DNA of 64,000 bases from Rhizobium gallicum bv. gallicum R602sp (GTDB lineage: Bacteria; Pseudomonadota; Alphaproteobacteria; Rhizobiales; Rhizobiaceae): assembly GCF_000816845.1 (NCBI RefSeq), contig NZ_CP006877.1, forward strand, positions 3,908,501 to 3,972,500, given 5' to 3'. Position numbers and translations under genes: made by a program. Under the pieces are notes generated by a model. It saw only the letters and a list, made by a program, of their open reading frames with translations. It ran no database searches and was not told the DNA's origin. Of the stretch, positions 1 to 12,089 are shown piece by piece; the stretch's first letter is position 1; each line of letters begins with the position of its first letter.

Positions 1-2
1 TG

Positions 3-2297
3 CGCGGCCTCGGCCAGGTTTCCATCTCAACCGGTCTTCGTTCCATGGCACGAAAGCCAGATGGGTCGGATCAAGCGCTCGTTGAGGTCAAGTCGGTGGA
101 TGATGCCTATCCGCTCTATGGCAAATTCACGGCCGAACCGGATTACCCCCTTTCGGCTCTGCTTTCGGATCAGAACGGAACCTATGGCGCCGTTGCAGCA
201 CCTCTCCTGCTGGAGCGGCTCGGTCTTGCAGTCGGCGACGAGATACTGCTCGGCAATGCCACCCTCAGCATCACCGGCACGGTGAAGACCGAGCCGGACG
301 CGCTTTCAGAAGGTTTCGGATTTGCGCCACGGCTGGTGGTCAGCCGCCAGGCGCTCGTTGCTTCCGGACTGATCCAGACCGGCAGCCTCGTCGAGCATGT
401 CTACAAGATCAGGCTCGATGCCCGCTCCGAGCGCGGAAGCGTGCGCGACCGCGCCACCAGGGAGTTCCCATCGGCGGGCTGGTCGATCCGAACCAGCGAC
501 CGCGCGGCCCCGTCTCTCACCGAAAATATTACCCGCTTCTCGCAATTCCTGACGCTCGTCGGCCTTACCGCACTCATCGTCGGCGGTGTCGGCGTCGCCA
601 ACGCCGTGCGGGCCTTTCTGGATGCGAAGCGCACGACGATCGCGACGTTCAAATGCCTGGGGGCACCTGCTGGCGTCGTCGTCCTCGTTTATCTCTTCCA
701 GATTGCGATCATCGCATTCGCCGGCATCATGGTCGGCCTCGTCATCGGCGCCTTGTCGCCGATGCTTGCCGCGCAATTCCTGGCACAATTCCTGCCGGTC
801 TCCACCGAACCGACGCTCTACCCGGACGCGCTGCTACTAGCCGCACTCTTCGGCATCCTGACGACGCTCGCCTTCGCTATCATGCCGCTCGGCCATGCCC
901 GGGAAGTGCCTGCAACTGCGCTCTTCCGAGAACAGGGTTTCGAGGCACGCCGCCTGCCCTCGTTGCCTTACATCTTGCTGGCCGCTCTCTTCATGGCTGC
1001 GCTTGCCGGTCTTGCGATCGTTACCGCCTATGACCGATACATCGCCGTCATCTTCGTCGGCGCGATTGTCTTTGCCTTCGTCATCTTGCGCGCCGTTGCA
1101 GCACTGATCGCCTGGCTCGCCAGGCGCAGCCCGCGTGTCAATTCACCAGCGCTCCGGCTTGCAATCGGCAACATCCATCGCCCTGGCGCACTGACGCCGT
1201 CCGTCGTCCTCTCGCTCGGCCTCGGCCTCGCGCTATTGGTCACCTTGACGCTCATCGACGGCAACCTGCGCCGACAATTGACCGGCCGCATGGCAAACGG
1301 CGCGCCGAATTTCTTCTTCGTCGACATTCAGAGCGCCGAGGTCGAAAACTTCCGAAATCTGATCAGCCGGCAGGCGCCGGAAGGCAAGCTCGTGGAAGTG
1401 CCGATGCTGCGGGGCCGCATCCTGGCGCTGAACGGCAAGGACGTGACCAAGATCCAGGTGCCGCCCGGCGGCCAATGGGTGCTGCGCGGCGACCGCGGCA
1501 TCACCTATTCCCAGACGGTACCGGAAAACGCCTCGCTGACAGAGGGAAGCTGGTGGCCACAGGACTACAGCGGCGAACCGCTGGTCTCCTTCTCCTCGGA
1601 AGAAGCCAGGGAACTTGGCCTCAAAATCGGCGATACCGTCACTGTGAATGTGCTCGGCCGCAACCTGACGGCCAGGATCGCGAACCTGCGGAAAGTCGAG
1701 TGGGAATCGCTATCGATCAATTTCGTCATGGTCTTCTCGCCGAATACCTTCCGCGGCGCTCCGCATGCTTGGCTGGCAACGCTGACCGATCCCTCGGCGA
1801 GCCCGGCCGTAGAAGCGGCTATCCTGAAATCCGTGACCAATACGTATCCGACGATCACCAGCGTGCGCGTCAAGGACGCTATCGATATTGTCAATACGCT
1901 GGTCGCGCAGCTCGCAACCGCGATCCGCGCCGCGGCCTCCGTTGCGCTCATCTCCTCCGTTCTCGTGCTTGCCGGCGCGCTTGCCGCCGGCAACCGGGCC
2001 CGAACACACGACGCCGTCGTCCTGAAGACGCTTGGGGCGACGCGGGCAATGCTCATCCGCGCCTTCAGCTACGAATATCTGATCCTGGGGGTTGCAACAG
2101 CGGTCTTTGCGTTGATCGCCGGCGGCGCTGCTGCCTGGTTCATCGTCAGCCGCATCATGCGGATGCCTTCGACCTTCCTGCCCGATGTCGCCGGCCTCAC
2201 GCTGGTCACCGCGCTGGTCCTGACAGTCGGCATCGGACTCATCGGCACCTGGCGCATTCTTGGCCAGAAGGCAGCACCCGTTTTGCGCGAACTATGA
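3..2297 (+). CDS. FtsX-family ABC transporter permease (5' end outside window)
   Basis: Large inner-membrane permease of the FtsX/MacB superfamily, probably the YbbP-like type thought to export or extract lipophilic compounds with a separate ATPase. The frame is open from base 3, so the N-terminus lies upstream; 764 residues are visible. Hydrophobic segments cluster near residues 165-280, 310-405 and 630-735, with a long soluble, presumably periplasmic stretch between about 410 and 620. This gives the duplicated FtsX layout of two membrane blocks around extracytoplasmic domains. The C-terminus ends in a hydrophobic segment followed by a short basic tail. The ATPase partner should be just upstream, outside the window. 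The family call is firm; the substrate is unknown. Confidence 0.85.
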   Translation, partial: RGLGQVSISTGLRSMARKPDGSDQALVEVKSVDDAYPLYGKFTAEPDYPLSALLSDQNGTYGAVAAPLLLERLGLAVGDEILLGNATLSITGTVKTEPDALSEGFGFAPRLVVSRQALVASGLIQTGSLVEHVYKIRLDARSERGSVRDRATREFPSAGWSIRTSDRAAPSLTENITRFSQFLTLVGLTALIVGGVGVANAVRAFLDAKRTTIATFKCLGAPAGVVVLVYLFQIAIIAFAGIMVGLVIGALSPMLAAQFLAQFLPVSTEPTLYPDALLLAALFGILTTLAFAIMPLGHAREVPATALFREQGFEARRLPSLPYILLAALFMAALAGLAIVTAYDRYIAVIFVGAIVFAFVILRAVAALIAWLARRSPRVNSPALRLAIGNIHRPGALTPSVVLSLGLGLALLVTLTLIDGNLRRQLTGRMANGAPNFFFVDIQSAEVENFRNLISRQAPEGKLVEVPMLRGRILALNGKDVTKIQVPPGGQWVLRGDRGITYSQTVPENASLTEGSWWPQDYSGEPLVSFSSEEARELGLKIGDTVTVNVLGRNLTARIANLRKVEWESLSINFVMVFSPNTFRGAPHAWLATLTDPSASPAVEAAILKSVTNTYPTITSVRVKDAIDIVNTLVAQLATAIRAAASVALISSVLVLAGALAAGNRARTHDAVVLKTLGATRAMLIRAFSYEYLILGVATAVFALIAGGAAAWFIVSRIMRMPSTFLPDVAGLTLVTALVLTVGIGLIGTWRILGQKAAPVLREL

Positions 2298-2476
2298 ATC
2301 TGCGGCTGATAAAATCCCTTCACCTTACGGCGATTTAACCCGATCGCGGGTTGCAAGGGCCTTGTTTGCAAAAGGTGAAAGGCTCATATTACCGGTAGGC
2401 ATGCTGGAGCTCCGCAGCGGCGCCCGGGTCGTATAGCCCGACACCGTATACCCATCGGAGCTTTTAAGAGGAAACT

Positions 2477-3205
2477 ATGGCTGACCTTCGTAACTACCAA
2501 AGCCGCGCACAAACTGGCGAGATGATCGATCAGGGCCTGCGCTCCTATATGCTCAAGGTCTACAACCTGATGGCGCTGGGTCTGGCGATCACGGGTGTAG
2601 CGGCATTTCTGTCATTCCAGCTCGCTTTTGCCGATGGTCAATTGACCGCCTTCGGCCAGGCGATCTATGTGAGCCCGCTGAAGTGGGTCGTGATCTTCGC
2701 TCCGCTGGCTCTGGTGTTTTTCTTAAGCTTCCGGATCGGCCGCATGAGCGTTTCCGCAGCGCAGACGACCTTCTGGGTCTATGCCGCGCTGGTCGGATTG
2801 TCTCTCTCGTCGCTGCTGCTTATCTACACGGGCGAGAGCGTCGTTCAGACGTTCTTCATCACGGCAGCCTCCTTCGGCGCACTGTCGCTCTACGGCTACT
2901 CGACAAAGCGTGACCTGTCGGCGATGGGCTCGTTCCTGATCATGGGCCTCTTCGGCCTGATCATCGCTTCGCTCGTCAACATTTTCCTGGCCTCCTCCGC
3001 GATGCAGTTCGCGATCTCAGTGATCGGCGTCCTGATCTTCGCAGGCCTTACTGCCTACGATACGCAGCGAATCAAGGAAATGTACTTCGAAGCAGATGAC
3101 GTTGCCGTCGCCGGCCGGAAGGCGATCATAGGCGCGCTGACGCTCTATCTCGACTTCATCAACCTCTTCATGTTCCTGTTGCAGTTCCTCGGCAACCGCA
3201 GGTAA
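2477..3205 (+). CDS. Bax inhibitor-1/YccA family membrane protein
   Basis: A 242-residue integral membrane protein of the BI-1/TMBIM family. After a soluble N-terminal leader (about residues 1-25) there are roughly seven hydrophobic segments, and the C-terminus has the family-typical short polar tail after LYLDFINLFMFLLQFLGNRR. Family members influence calcium or proton leak, and in bacteria some act with FtsH-type quality control; no specific role can be read here. The start follows an AAGAGGAAA ribosome site. It is a single-gene unit with a strong hairpin terminator directly downstream. Family assignment is confident, function is not. Confidence 0.92.
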   Translation: MADLRNYQSRAQTGEMIDQGLRSYMLKVYNLMALGLAITGVAAFLSFQLAFADGQLTAFGQAIYVSPLKWVVIFAPLALVFFLSFRIGRMSVSAAQTTFWVYAALVGLSLSSLLLIYTGESVVQTFFITAASFGALSLYGYSTKRDLSAMGSFLIMGLFGLIIASLVNIFLASSAMQFAISVIGVLIFAGLTAYDTQRIKEMYFEADDVAVAGRKAIIGALTLYLDFINLFMFLLQFLGNRR

Positions 3206-3220
3206 ATGGACAGAATCAGC

Positions 3221-3250
3221 AAAAAGGCGGCTCCGGCCGCCTTTTTTATT
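3221..3250 (+). terminator. Rho-independent terminator after the BI-1 gene
   Basis: AAAAAGGCGGCTCCGGCCGCC followed by a run of Ts: a GC-rich stem with a T-tract, 15 bases after the BI-1 stop codon. The A-run on the 5' side means it could also act on the other strand. Confidence 0.85.
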
Positions 3251-3306
3251 GCACGTTGCGCGATGGAGTGTTTTTTAAGGGCACTCATCAATGACCGGCC
3301 GATCCA

Positions 3307-3864
3307 ATGCCTTTCTTTCTTCGTGACGCCACTCCTTCCGACCTCCCCGCAATCTCGGAAATCTATCGCGAATCAGTCCTCAACGGCGTCGCGAGCTACG
3401 AGATCATCCCGCCTTCGCAATCCGAAATGGCCTCTCGTTTCTCCGCAAATACCAGTCTTGGATATCCCTATATCGCGGCGGTTGATGAGAATGGAGCCCT
3501 GATCGGCTATGCTTATGCTTCCGCCTTCCGCACTCGGCCTGCCTATCGCTGGACTGTCGAGGATTCAATCTATCTCGCGCCTACAGCGCGCGGCCTTGGC
3601 ATTGGCCGGGCACTGCTAACAGCGCTGATTTCACGCTGCACGGAACTCGGCTTCCGCCAGATGGTAGCCATCATCGGCGGTGCCCATCCGGCTTCGATCG
3701 CGCTTCATCGCGCATTGGGTTTCGAAGAGACCGGCCTCCTGAAGGGTACCGGCTACAAACACGGCCGCTGGCTCGACACGATGATCATGCAGCGGCCGCT
3801 CGGCGATGGCAAAGACAGCGATCCAAATCCGTCGGTCTATCCCGGCACGCTGTTTGAGGGTTGA
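3307..3864 (+). CDS. GNAT family N-acetyltransferase (phosphinothricin acetyltransferase-like)
   Basis: A 185-residue acetyl-CoA-dependent N-acetyltransferase. It begins with the PFFLRDATPSDLPAISEIY pattern typical of the PAT/YncA subgroup, and has the acetyl-CoA pyrophosphate-binding motif RGLGIGRALL near residue 100 and a late HRALGFEETGLLKGTGYKHGRW block that matches that subgroup. Such enzymes acetylate phosphinothricin or amino-acid analogues (methionine sulfoximine or sulfone), but the substrate cannot be decided from sequence. The gene stands alone and converges with the DUF2794 gene, whose 3' end is 5 bases away. Confidence 0.9.
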   Translation: MPFFLRDATPSDLPAISEIYRESVLNGVASYEIIPPSQSEMASRFSANTSLGYPYIAAVDENGALIGYAYASAFRTRPAYRWTVEDSIYLAPTARGLGIGRALLTALISRCTELGFRQMVAIIGGAHPASIALHRALGFEETGLLKGTGYKHGRWLDTMIMQRPLGDGKDSDPNPSVYPGTLFEG

Positions 3865-3869
3865 CGCCG

Positions 3870-4271
3870 TCACGTCTCGACGAGTTTGAGAACCTTGTTG
3901 AAGACCTTTAGCACCTGCTGCAGGTCATGGCCGCGCTTGAGGATCATGCCGTTTGCATTGATCACGCAATAGGCGCCCTGCTTGGCGGCGAGCCTTGGGT
4001 CTTTCTCGATGCGGAAAAGCGGCGTCTCGCCCGAACGTTTGAACACGGCGAAGACCGCCTTCTCCTTCAGGTGGCCGATTGCGTAATCTTTCCACTCGCC
4101 TTCGCCAACCATCCTTCCGTAGATCCATAAAATCGCATCCAACTCGCGACGATGAAAGGTCACCGGCGGCGGGTCCTTGCTTTGCTTGTACTCTTTTAAA
4201 TCGACGACGACCGAGGAACTACTACTGGCGGAACGGGCGTCGCCATGCCGCAAATCCGGCTGATCTGTCAT
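3870..4271 (-). CDS. DUF2794 domain-containing protein
   Basis: A 133-residue protein of a family restricted largely to alphaproteobacteria. A low-complexity Ser-rich N-terminus (about residues 13-20) is followed by the conserved core FHRRELDAILWIYGRMVGEGEWKDYAI and a C-terminal INANGMILKRGHDL block. No catalytic motif or membrane segment is seen and no function is established for the family. It is transcribed convergently to the GNAT gene. Confidence 0.85.
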   Translation of the reverse strand: MTDQPDLRHGDARSASSSSSVVVDLKEYKQSKDPPPVTFHRRELDAILWIYGRMVGEGEWKDYAIGHLKEKAVFAVFKRSGETPLFRIEKDPRLAAKQGAYCVINANGMILKRGHDLQQVLKVFNKVLKLVET

Positions 4272-4545
4272 CAGTCTCCCAAGCCTCCACTTATGACAGG
4301 AGAACGACAGTTTGCCCGAGCCACATCAAATTGCAAGTGCAGCTACCATCACATTAAACATATGCTATGCAATCTCCCAAGCGCCGCATTTCAGTCAAAA
4401 CAGCGCCTCATTTCCGGAGGAAGTTCGCTCACCGATTTGGCGCCAGCGCGCCAAAGGGCCCGGCTGAGCGTATCGACCTTAACCCCAGCCCCGAATACGA
4501 TCAGCCGGGCCGCCTCGTTCCATACGCCTCGAAGCGGTAAATCGA

Positions 4546-5286
4546 TCAGATATTCTTGCCTGCCATGACGATTGTTGCGCCGACGATCGCAGCCGGATCG
4601 CCGTCCGTTGTGGTCGCCTGCAGCAGGATGGCGCAACCCTCCAGTCCTGGCTTCTGCAGAACGCTTGCGGGCAGCGTCAGGCTTGCCGCCTTGCCATCCC
4701 ACATGCCGACTGTTTCGATATCGCTGACGCTGTTGAGATAGGAAATCTTCTTGCCGCTGTTTTCGCCCTTTTCGACGTCGATCGTCTTTTCCTTGTCGAA
4801 ATAGACGAGCACGACATTGGCCTTGCCTTCGCCGGCACCGATCTTGATCTCGAGCTCGTCGCCGCGCAGCTTCGCGTCCACGGGCACGGTCAAGCCTTTG
4901 CCTTCCGTCGAAAATGTATCGATCTTGCCATAGATGGCGGAAAGGTCCGAGCCAGTCAGGTGATCGCGGCCGTTCACCACGACCTGCGGTGTGTAGACGT
5001 TGCTACGGCCCATCATCCGCGCATAGCCATATTGGCGCTCAGTGTTTTCCTTCGAACTGAGCGTGTCCGTCCACCCAAGATAATTCCAGTAGTCCACATG
5101 ATAGGCGAGTGCGATGACATCGCCCTGGCCAACCAGCTTCCGGAAGGCTGCATCGGCGGGAGGACAGGACGAGCATCCCTGCGAGGTGAAGAGTTCAACG
5201 ACGCCTTTCAGTTTGCCATCTTCGGCATGAAGCGGCGCTGTAAGCACCATACCGGCGACCAGCGAAATCAAAAAGCGCGGCGACAT
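4546..5286 (-). CDS. DUF1223 protein, exported thioredoxin-fold
   Basis: A 246-residue protein with a cleavable signal peptide (MSPRFLISLVAGMVLTAPLHAEDG) followed by the DUF1223 hallmark VELFTSQGCSSCPPADAAF, a CxxC on a thioredoxin-like fold. It probably acts in the periplasm as a redox or metal-linked protein; no substrate is known. The frame is open further upstream, but the ATG at 5286 is chosen because it has a GAGG site just before it and starts exactly at the signal peptide, whereas the longer N-terminus is arginine-rich and not family-like. It lies downstream of aconitase, beyond that gene's terminator. Confidence 0.87.
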   Translation of the reverse strand: MSPRFLISLVAGMVLTAPLHAEDGKLKGVVELFTSQGCSSCPPADAAFRKLVGQGDVIALAYHVDYWNYLGWTDTLSSKENTERQYGYARMMGRSNVYTPQVVVNGRDHLTGSDLSAIYGKIDTFSTEGKGLTVPVDAKLRGDELEIKIGAGEGKANVVLVYFDKEKTIDVEKGENSGKKISYLNSVSDIETVGMWDGKAASLTLPASVLQKPGLEGCAILLQATTTDGDPAAIVGATIVMAGKNI

Positions 5287-5450
5287 TCCAACCTCTTTTT
5301 CCAGAGACGCGCAGCAGACCGAAAACCGCAGGCCCTGACTTACGCCCGTAGAGATAATCCTTCCGGCTGCAAACGGGAAGTCACGAAGGGGTGAGACGCC
5401 GCCCGTCGGCATCGCTGCTAGAACACATCGGCGTGAGATTGAAACCCGCA

Positions 5451-5482
5451 AAGAAAAACCGCCGGAGATTGCTCTTCGGCGG
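5451..5482 (-). terminator. Terminator after aconitase
   Basis: On the minus strand a stem of GCCGCCGAAG pairing with CTCCGGCGG is followed by TTTTTCTTTG, 27 bases after the acnA stop. It separates acnA from the DUF1223 gene. Confidence 0.75.
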
Positions 5483-5508
5483 CCATTATCTGGCATCTTT
5501 CTTAACAA

Positions 5509-8199
<2,691 letters not shown>

Positions 8200-8230
8200 G
8201 AGAGACCCCGTTTCTGATAGCCAACACAGT

Positions 8231-8295
8231 CGTGCGGACGCCTATGCACTAATGCACATCAGGATGCGGGTACGGCCATTTCCGCTGTCCGCACG
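8231..8295. promoter_or_regulatory. Inverted repeat in the acnA/ccmA divergent region
   Basis: The 260 bases between acnA and ccmA contain CGTGCGGAC at 8231-8239 and its exact complement GTCCGCACG at 8287-8295, enclosing a tandem ATGCAC repeat (about 8244-8256). It could fold in the acnA 5' untranslated RNA or bind a regulator. No clear -35/-10 pair could be assigned. Confidence 0.3.
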
Positions 8296-8459
8296 TGGAG
8301 AGGTTTCTCCAAGTTCGGCGCAAGGATGAAATTCACGCCGGCCGCTGGCGTGGTTGCGGGTCTTATAGATAATTTCTAAGAAAGGTGCCAGAGAGGGCTC
8401 GACCCATTTGGGACATTTTTTGCGTCGCGGTGACTAAAAACTTATTGAACGGAAAACCT

Positions 8460-9107
8460 ATGCATCTCGACGCCTCCAATCTCGCTGCCAGGCGGGGCGA
8501 AGACCTGATTTTCGCAGACGTATCCTTTCGCCTCGACGCAGGCGAAGCGCTGGTTTTGACTGGGAAAAACGGATCGGGAAAGTCGACTTTGCTGCGCGTC
8601 CTGGCGGGTCTTTTAAGGCCTGAAAGGGGCACAGTTGAATTCACTGATTCGCGTGGTGAAACGGAGCGGAATCCGCGCGAGGTCAGCCACTATCTCGGCC
8701 ACCGCAATGCGATGAAAAGCGAGCTAACCGTTTCCGAAAATCTCGCCTTCTGGCAAAACTTTCTCGGCGACGTCCTCGGCGCCTCGGAACTGTCGATCGA
8801 AGACGCTGCCGAGGCCGTCGGCCTTTCCGACATTACGCATCTTCCCTTCGGTTATCTCTCCGCCGGCCAGCAACGCCGCTTTGCCTTCGCCAAGCTGCTC
8901 GTTGCCTACCGCCCGGTCTGGATTCTCGACGAACCAACTGCAGCACTCGATGCCAGCGCCGACCGCTTGTTTGCCGGTCTCATCGACGCCCACCGCAGAA
9001 AGGGCGGCATCGTTGTCGCCGCGACCCATCAGCCGCTCGGGCTTCAGAGTGCCCGGGCATTGAAGATGACGGGGTTTGCGGGTGTGGATCGAGGAGTTTG
9101 GGGTTGA
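8460..9107 (+). CDS. ccmA: Heme exporter ATP-binding protein CcmA
   Basis: A 215-residue ABC ATPase of the cytochrome c maturation complex. With CcmB, CcmC and CcmD it drives release of heme-loaded CcmE for periplasmic cytochrome c assembly. Walker A is GKNGSGKSTLL (about residues 36-46), the signature is YLSAGQQRR, and Walker B is WILDEPTAALD. The ATG at 8460 is chosen over the upstream in-frame codon because MHLDASNLAARRGEDLIF matches CcmA N-termini. First gene of a ccmABCDG run; ccmE, ccmF and ccmH are not in the window and in rhizobia usually lie at a separate cycHJKL-type locus. Confidence 0.95.
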   Translation: MHLDASNLAARRGEDLIFADVSFRLDAGEALVLTGKNGSGKSTLLRVLAGLLRPERGTVEFTDSRGETERNPREVSHYLGHRNAMKSELTVSENLAFWQNFLGDVLGASELSIEDAAEAVGLSDITHLPFGYLSAGQQRRFAFAKLLVAYRPVWILDEPTAALDASADRLFAGLIDAHRRKGGIVVAATHQPLGLQSARALKMTGFAGVDRGVWG

Positions 9108-9174
9108 TGAAGCTTGTGGCACACAAGGACACCGTTACAGCTTGCGCAACGGATATTTGCAGGCAGCAAACAGC

Positions 9175-9235
9175 GCCGCACGTTAGCCTCTTCCTCTTGT
9201 GGGGAAGGGTTGGGGAGGGGTCCTTGGGCATCCGC
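9175..9235. repeat. Rhizobial-type intergenic repeat between ccmA and ccmB
   Basis: The 145 bases between ccmA and ccmB hold CTCTTCCTCTTGTGGGGAAGGGTTGGGGAGGGG, which resembles the short CCTCCCC-CTTGTGGGGAGGG-type interspersed elements scattered through rhizobial genomes. It sits within what should be one transcript, explaining the unusually wide ccmA-ccmB spacing. Identification is from memory of the general repeat type. Confidence 0.45.
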
Positions 9236-9252
9236 GAAAAGGGACACCTCAA

Positions 9253-9912
9253 ATGACCGCCCTCTTCTTCCGCGATCTGAAACTCTCCATCCGCGCCGGC
9301 GGCGGCGCTTTGATCGGCGTGCTGTTTTTCCTCACCGTCGTCGCTGTCATCCCGTTCGGCGTCGGGCCGGACCTGAACCTGCTTTCCAGGATCGGCCCCG
9401 CCATCGTCTGGATTGGTGCACTGCTTGCGGCTTTGCTGGGACTTGACCGGCTTTTCCAAGCCGAACGCGACGACGGTTCGCTGGACTTGATGTTGATGCA
9501 GGAAACGCCGCTCGTGCTGACGGTTCTTGTCAAGTGCTTCGCGCATTGGACGGCGACGAGCCTGCCATTGGTGATTGCCTCCCCGTTCCTTGGTCTCTTC
9601 ATGAACATGGACGAGGTCGCGATCGGTGCGACGATGCTGACGCTCTTGGCCGGCTCGCCCGCCATCACCTTCATCGGCGCCGTCGGCGCGGCTGTCGCCG
9701 TCGCCCTTCCGCGCGGCGGGCTGCTGGTCTCGATCCTTGTCCTGCCATTGACCATTCCGGTGCTTATCTTCGGCGTCAGCGCCACCTATGCGGCAGTGGA
9801 AGATCCGGCACCTTTCCTGCCGCCCTTCCTCATTCTGATCGCATTGACGATGTTTTTTGCCGTCATCGGTCCGGCAGGCGCAGCACTTGCGCTTAGAAAC
9901 ACATCGGATTGA
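9253..9912 (+). CDS. ccmB: Heme exporter membrane protein CcmB
   Basis: A 219-residue inner-membrane subunit of the CcmAB transporter. It has the CcmB N-terminus TALFFRDLKLSIRAGGGALIGVLFFL and about six hydrophobic segments, including the GLDRLFQAERDDGSLDLML cytoplasmic loop expected to contact CcmA. The start at 9253 fits the family N-terminus; the frame is open upstream only through the intergenic repeat. It is followed 58 bases later by ccmC. Confidence 0.94.
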   Translation: MTALFFRDLKLSIRAGGGALIGVLFFLTVVAVIPFGVGPDLNLLSRIGPAIVWIGALLAALLGLDRLFQAERDDGSLDLMLMQETPLVLTVLVKCFAHWTATSLPLVIASPFLGLFMNMDEVAIGATMLTLLAGSPAITFIGAVGAAVAVALPRGGLLVSILVLPLTIPVLIFGVSATYAAVEDPAPFLPPFLILIALTMFFAVIGPAGAALALRNTSD

Positions 9913-9970
9913 TTGGCTCTTTGATCACGATCAATTGCGGGAGCACCGCGTTCAAGGTAAAGAACCGTTC

Positions 9971-10732
9971 ATGAGCGAAACAAGCCTTGCCATCAGCAAA
10001 ATCAGCGATCTCGCCAATCCGACGCGGTTTCTGGCGCTGGCGCAGCGCATCATCCCGTGGATGGCGGCGGCAACGGCGATCTGTCTCATCATCGGATTGT
10101 ACCTCAGCTTCTCGACGAAAGGCGACTACCAGCAGGGCGAAACCGTCCGCATCATGTATCTCCATGTGCCTTCGGCCTGGCTTTCGATGATGTGCTACAC
10201 CGTGATGAGCATTTCGGCGATCGGCACGCTCGTCTGGCGCCATCCCCTGGCCGATGTCTCCGCCAAGGCCGCCGCACCGCTCGGCGCCGCCTTCACGCTG
10301 CTTGCATTGGTCACCGGTTCTCTCTGGGGCAAGCCCATGTGGGGCACCTGGTGGGTATGGGACGCGCGGCTGACGTCCGTCTTCATCCTCTTCCTGATGT
10401 ATCTCGGCCTGGTTGCGCTGAACCGCGCCATCGATGATCCGTCAAGGGCCGCGCGTGTCACCGCGGTTCTGATCCTCGTCGGATTCGTCAATATTCCGAT
10501 CATCAAGTTCTCGGTCGACTGGTGGAATACGCTGCACCAGCCTGCGAGCGTCGTGCGCCTCGCCGGCCCGGCGATCGACCCGGAGTTCCTGCGCCCGCTT
10601 TTCGTGATGGCAATCGGCTTCACGCTGCTCTTCTTCACGCTGCACATCATGGCGATGCGCAATGAAATCTGGCGGCGCCGCGTTGCCGCCCAGCGCCGAC
10701 TTGCCGCGCGCATGGCAAGCCGTGAGGATTGA
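9971..10732 (+). CDS. ccmC: Heme exporter/heme-handling protein CcmC
   Basis: A 253-residue polytopic membrane protein that presents heme to CcmE. The tryptophan-rich WWD motif region is clear (GKPMWGTWWVWDARLTSVF, about residues 115-135), flanked by the two conserved heme-ligand histidine regions (LHVPSAW and WWNTLHQPAS). Six transmembrane segments are evident. The ATG at 9971 is used since MSETSLAISKISDLANPTRFL is a plausible cytoplasmic leader. The ccmD start follows after 3 bases. Confidence 0.95.
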   Translation: MSETSLAISKISDLANPTRFLALAQRIIPWMAAATAICLIIGLYLSFSTKGDYQQGETVRIMYLHVPSAWLSMMCYTVMSISAIGTLVWRHPLADVSAKAAAPLGAAFTLLALVTGSLWGKPMWGTWWVWDARLTSVFILFLMYLGLVALNRAIDDPSRAARVTAVLILVGFVNIPIIKFSVDWWNTLHQPASVVRLAGPAIDPEFLRPLFVMAIGFTLLFFTLHIMAMRNEIWRRRVAAQRRLAARMASRED

Positions 10733-10735
10733 GCG

Positions 10736-10903
10736 ATGGCGCACGCCTTTTACGTTTACAGTTCCTACGGGTTCGCCGCTTTCGTCACCATCGCCGTGAC
10801 GCTGTGGATCTGGGTGGACGGGCGCGCGCGGCAGAAGGAACTGGCGGCCCTGCAAGCTTCCGGTATCCGCCGCCGTTCGGCGCGTCCGAAGGATAGCGAA
10901 TGA
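10736..10903 (+). CDS. ccmD: Heme exporter small subunit CcmD
   Basis: A 55-residue protein. It starts [16 protein letters not shown], has one hydrophobic helix ([12 protein letters not shown], about residues 16-28) and then a basic tail, exactly the CcmD plan (a single membrane helix with a charged cytosolic C-terminus, needed to release holo-CcmE from CcmABC). The start codon lies 3 bases after the ccmC stop and the stop overlaps the ccmG start (ATGA), so it is translationally coupled on both sides. Confidence 0.92.
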   Translation: MAHAFYVYSSYGFAAFVTIAVTLWIWVDGRARQKELAALQASGIRRRSARPKDSE

Positions 10904-11505
10904 GCACGCCGCAAGCAGATCGGCCAAAACCACGCGGCTTTGCCCGTTATGCGCTGGCATTGATCCCGCTTGTCGTTTTCGGCGGCATTGCCGCGACGGC
11001 AGCAAAGATGCTGTACGATCAGGATTTCCACGGCAAGAACATTTCCGAGATCCCTTCAGCGCTGATCGGCACCAAAGCTCCAGAATTAAACCTGGCACCC
11101 CTCGAAGGGTCCAATCTGCCGCCGCTGACGGATAGCGCAATCAAGGGCAAGCTGACGCTGGTCAATGTCTTTGCCTCCTGGTGCCTTCCTTGCCGGGAAG
11201 AGCATCCAATCCTGACGGAACTGGCAAAGGACAACCGGCTCAACATCGTCGCGATCAACTACAAGGACAAGAACGACAGCGCGCTGCGTTTCCTTGGAGA
11301 GCTCGGAAACCCCTATGCCGCAATCGGCGTCGATCCGAACGGCAAGGCGGCGATCGACTGGGGCGTCTATGGCATTCCGGAGAGTTACCTGGTCGCCGCC
11401 GACGGCACGATCCTCTATAAACGCGTCGGCCCCTTCGACGATGTCAGCCTCAAGGAAGGCCTCTATCCGGCAATGGAAAAGGCGCTCGGGAAACCGGTTT
11501 CCTAA
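10900..11505 (+). CDS. ccmG: Thiol:disulfide interchange protein CcmG/DsbE
   Basis: A 201-residue membrane-anchored periplasmic thioredoxin that reduces apocytochrome c (or CcmH) before heme attachment. After a short cytoplasmic leader there is one membrane anchor ([18 protein letters not shown]), then a thioredoxin domain with active site WCLPC in [13 protein letters not shown] and the cis-proline region YGIPESYLV typical of CcmG. It overlaps ccmD by 4 bases. Its last 4 bases overlap the convergent UPF0314 gene. Confidence 0.95.
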   Translation: MSTPQADRPKPRGFARYALALIPLVVFGGIAATAAKMLYDQDFHGKNISEIPSALIGTKAPELNLAPLEGSNLPPLTDSAIKGKLTLVNVFASWCLPCREEHPILTELAKDNRLNIVAINYKDKNDSALRFLGELGNPYAAIGVDPNGKAAIDWGVYGIPESYLVAADGTILYKRVGPFDDVSLKEGLYPAMEKALGKPVS

Positions 11506-12089
11506 ACCGCACTCTGCCAGGCCTTGACCGCCTCGACCGGCCAGATCAGCATCAGCACGTTAAGCGTCAGGTTGTCACGGATCATGTAACCCGTGAAAAT
11601 CTCGAAGAAGATCGCGATGGCGACTGTGAGCGCGATCGGAGCGCGGGCAGCGAAGAAGAAGCCGGCGACCATGAAGACTGTGTCCATGGCCGAGTTCAGG
11701 ATACTATCGCCGTAATAGTCGAGGGAGATCGTCGCCGCGCGGTAGCGGTCGATGATGATCGGCGAGTTTTCGAGCAGTTCCCAGCCGGATTCGACGACGA
11801 GCGCCAGAAGCAGGCGGACGGCGATCGGCCTGTTACGCATTACGAGATGCGCCAGCCCATAGAACAGGAAGCCGTGAATGATGTGGGACGGCGTGTACCA
11901 GTCCGAAAGATGCTGGGAATTGCCGCTCGAGTTGACGACGCCTTCCCACAGCTTGACATAGCCGCAGGTGCAGATCGGCGTGCGGCCTATTAGGTACTCG
12001 GCAGCGATCTGGATGATCAAAACCGCCAGGCAGGCCGCGAACCAGAAATTCTGATGTCTCGCTCTTTCCGCTGCACTGAATGCCGTCAC
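11502..12089 (-). CDS. DUF2585/UPF0314 family membrane protein
   Basis: A 195-residue membrane protein of a family confined to Rhizobiales and relatives. Recognisable blocks are the [18 protein letters not shown] segment with paired cysteines, [20 protein letters not shown], and [20 protein letters not shown], followed by three C-terminal hydrophobic segments. Its conserved His/Asp/Glu pattern is reminiscent of intramembrane enzymes, but no activity is known. It overlaps the ispZ stop by 4 bases and is therefore likely co-transcribed with ispZ and ftsY. Confidence 0.88.
   Translation of the reverse strand: MTAFSAAERARHQNFWFAACLAVLIIQIAAEYLIGRTPICTCGYVKLWEGVVNSSGNSQHLSDWYTPSHIIHGFLFYGLAHLVMRNRPIAVRLLLALVVESGWELLENSPIIIDRYRAATISLDYYGDSILNSAMDTVFMVAGFFFAARAPIALTVAIAIFFEIFTGYMIRDNLTLNVLMLIWPVEAVKAWQSAV

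Noticed and set aside
1475..2338. 287-codon plus-strand frame
   Set aside because: Out-of-frame shadow of the FtsX-like permease, with no domain.
4391..4702. Minus-strand frame downstream of the DUF1223 gene
   Set aside because: Half of it overlaps DUF1223 in another frame, and the rest has no recognisable motif or start signal.
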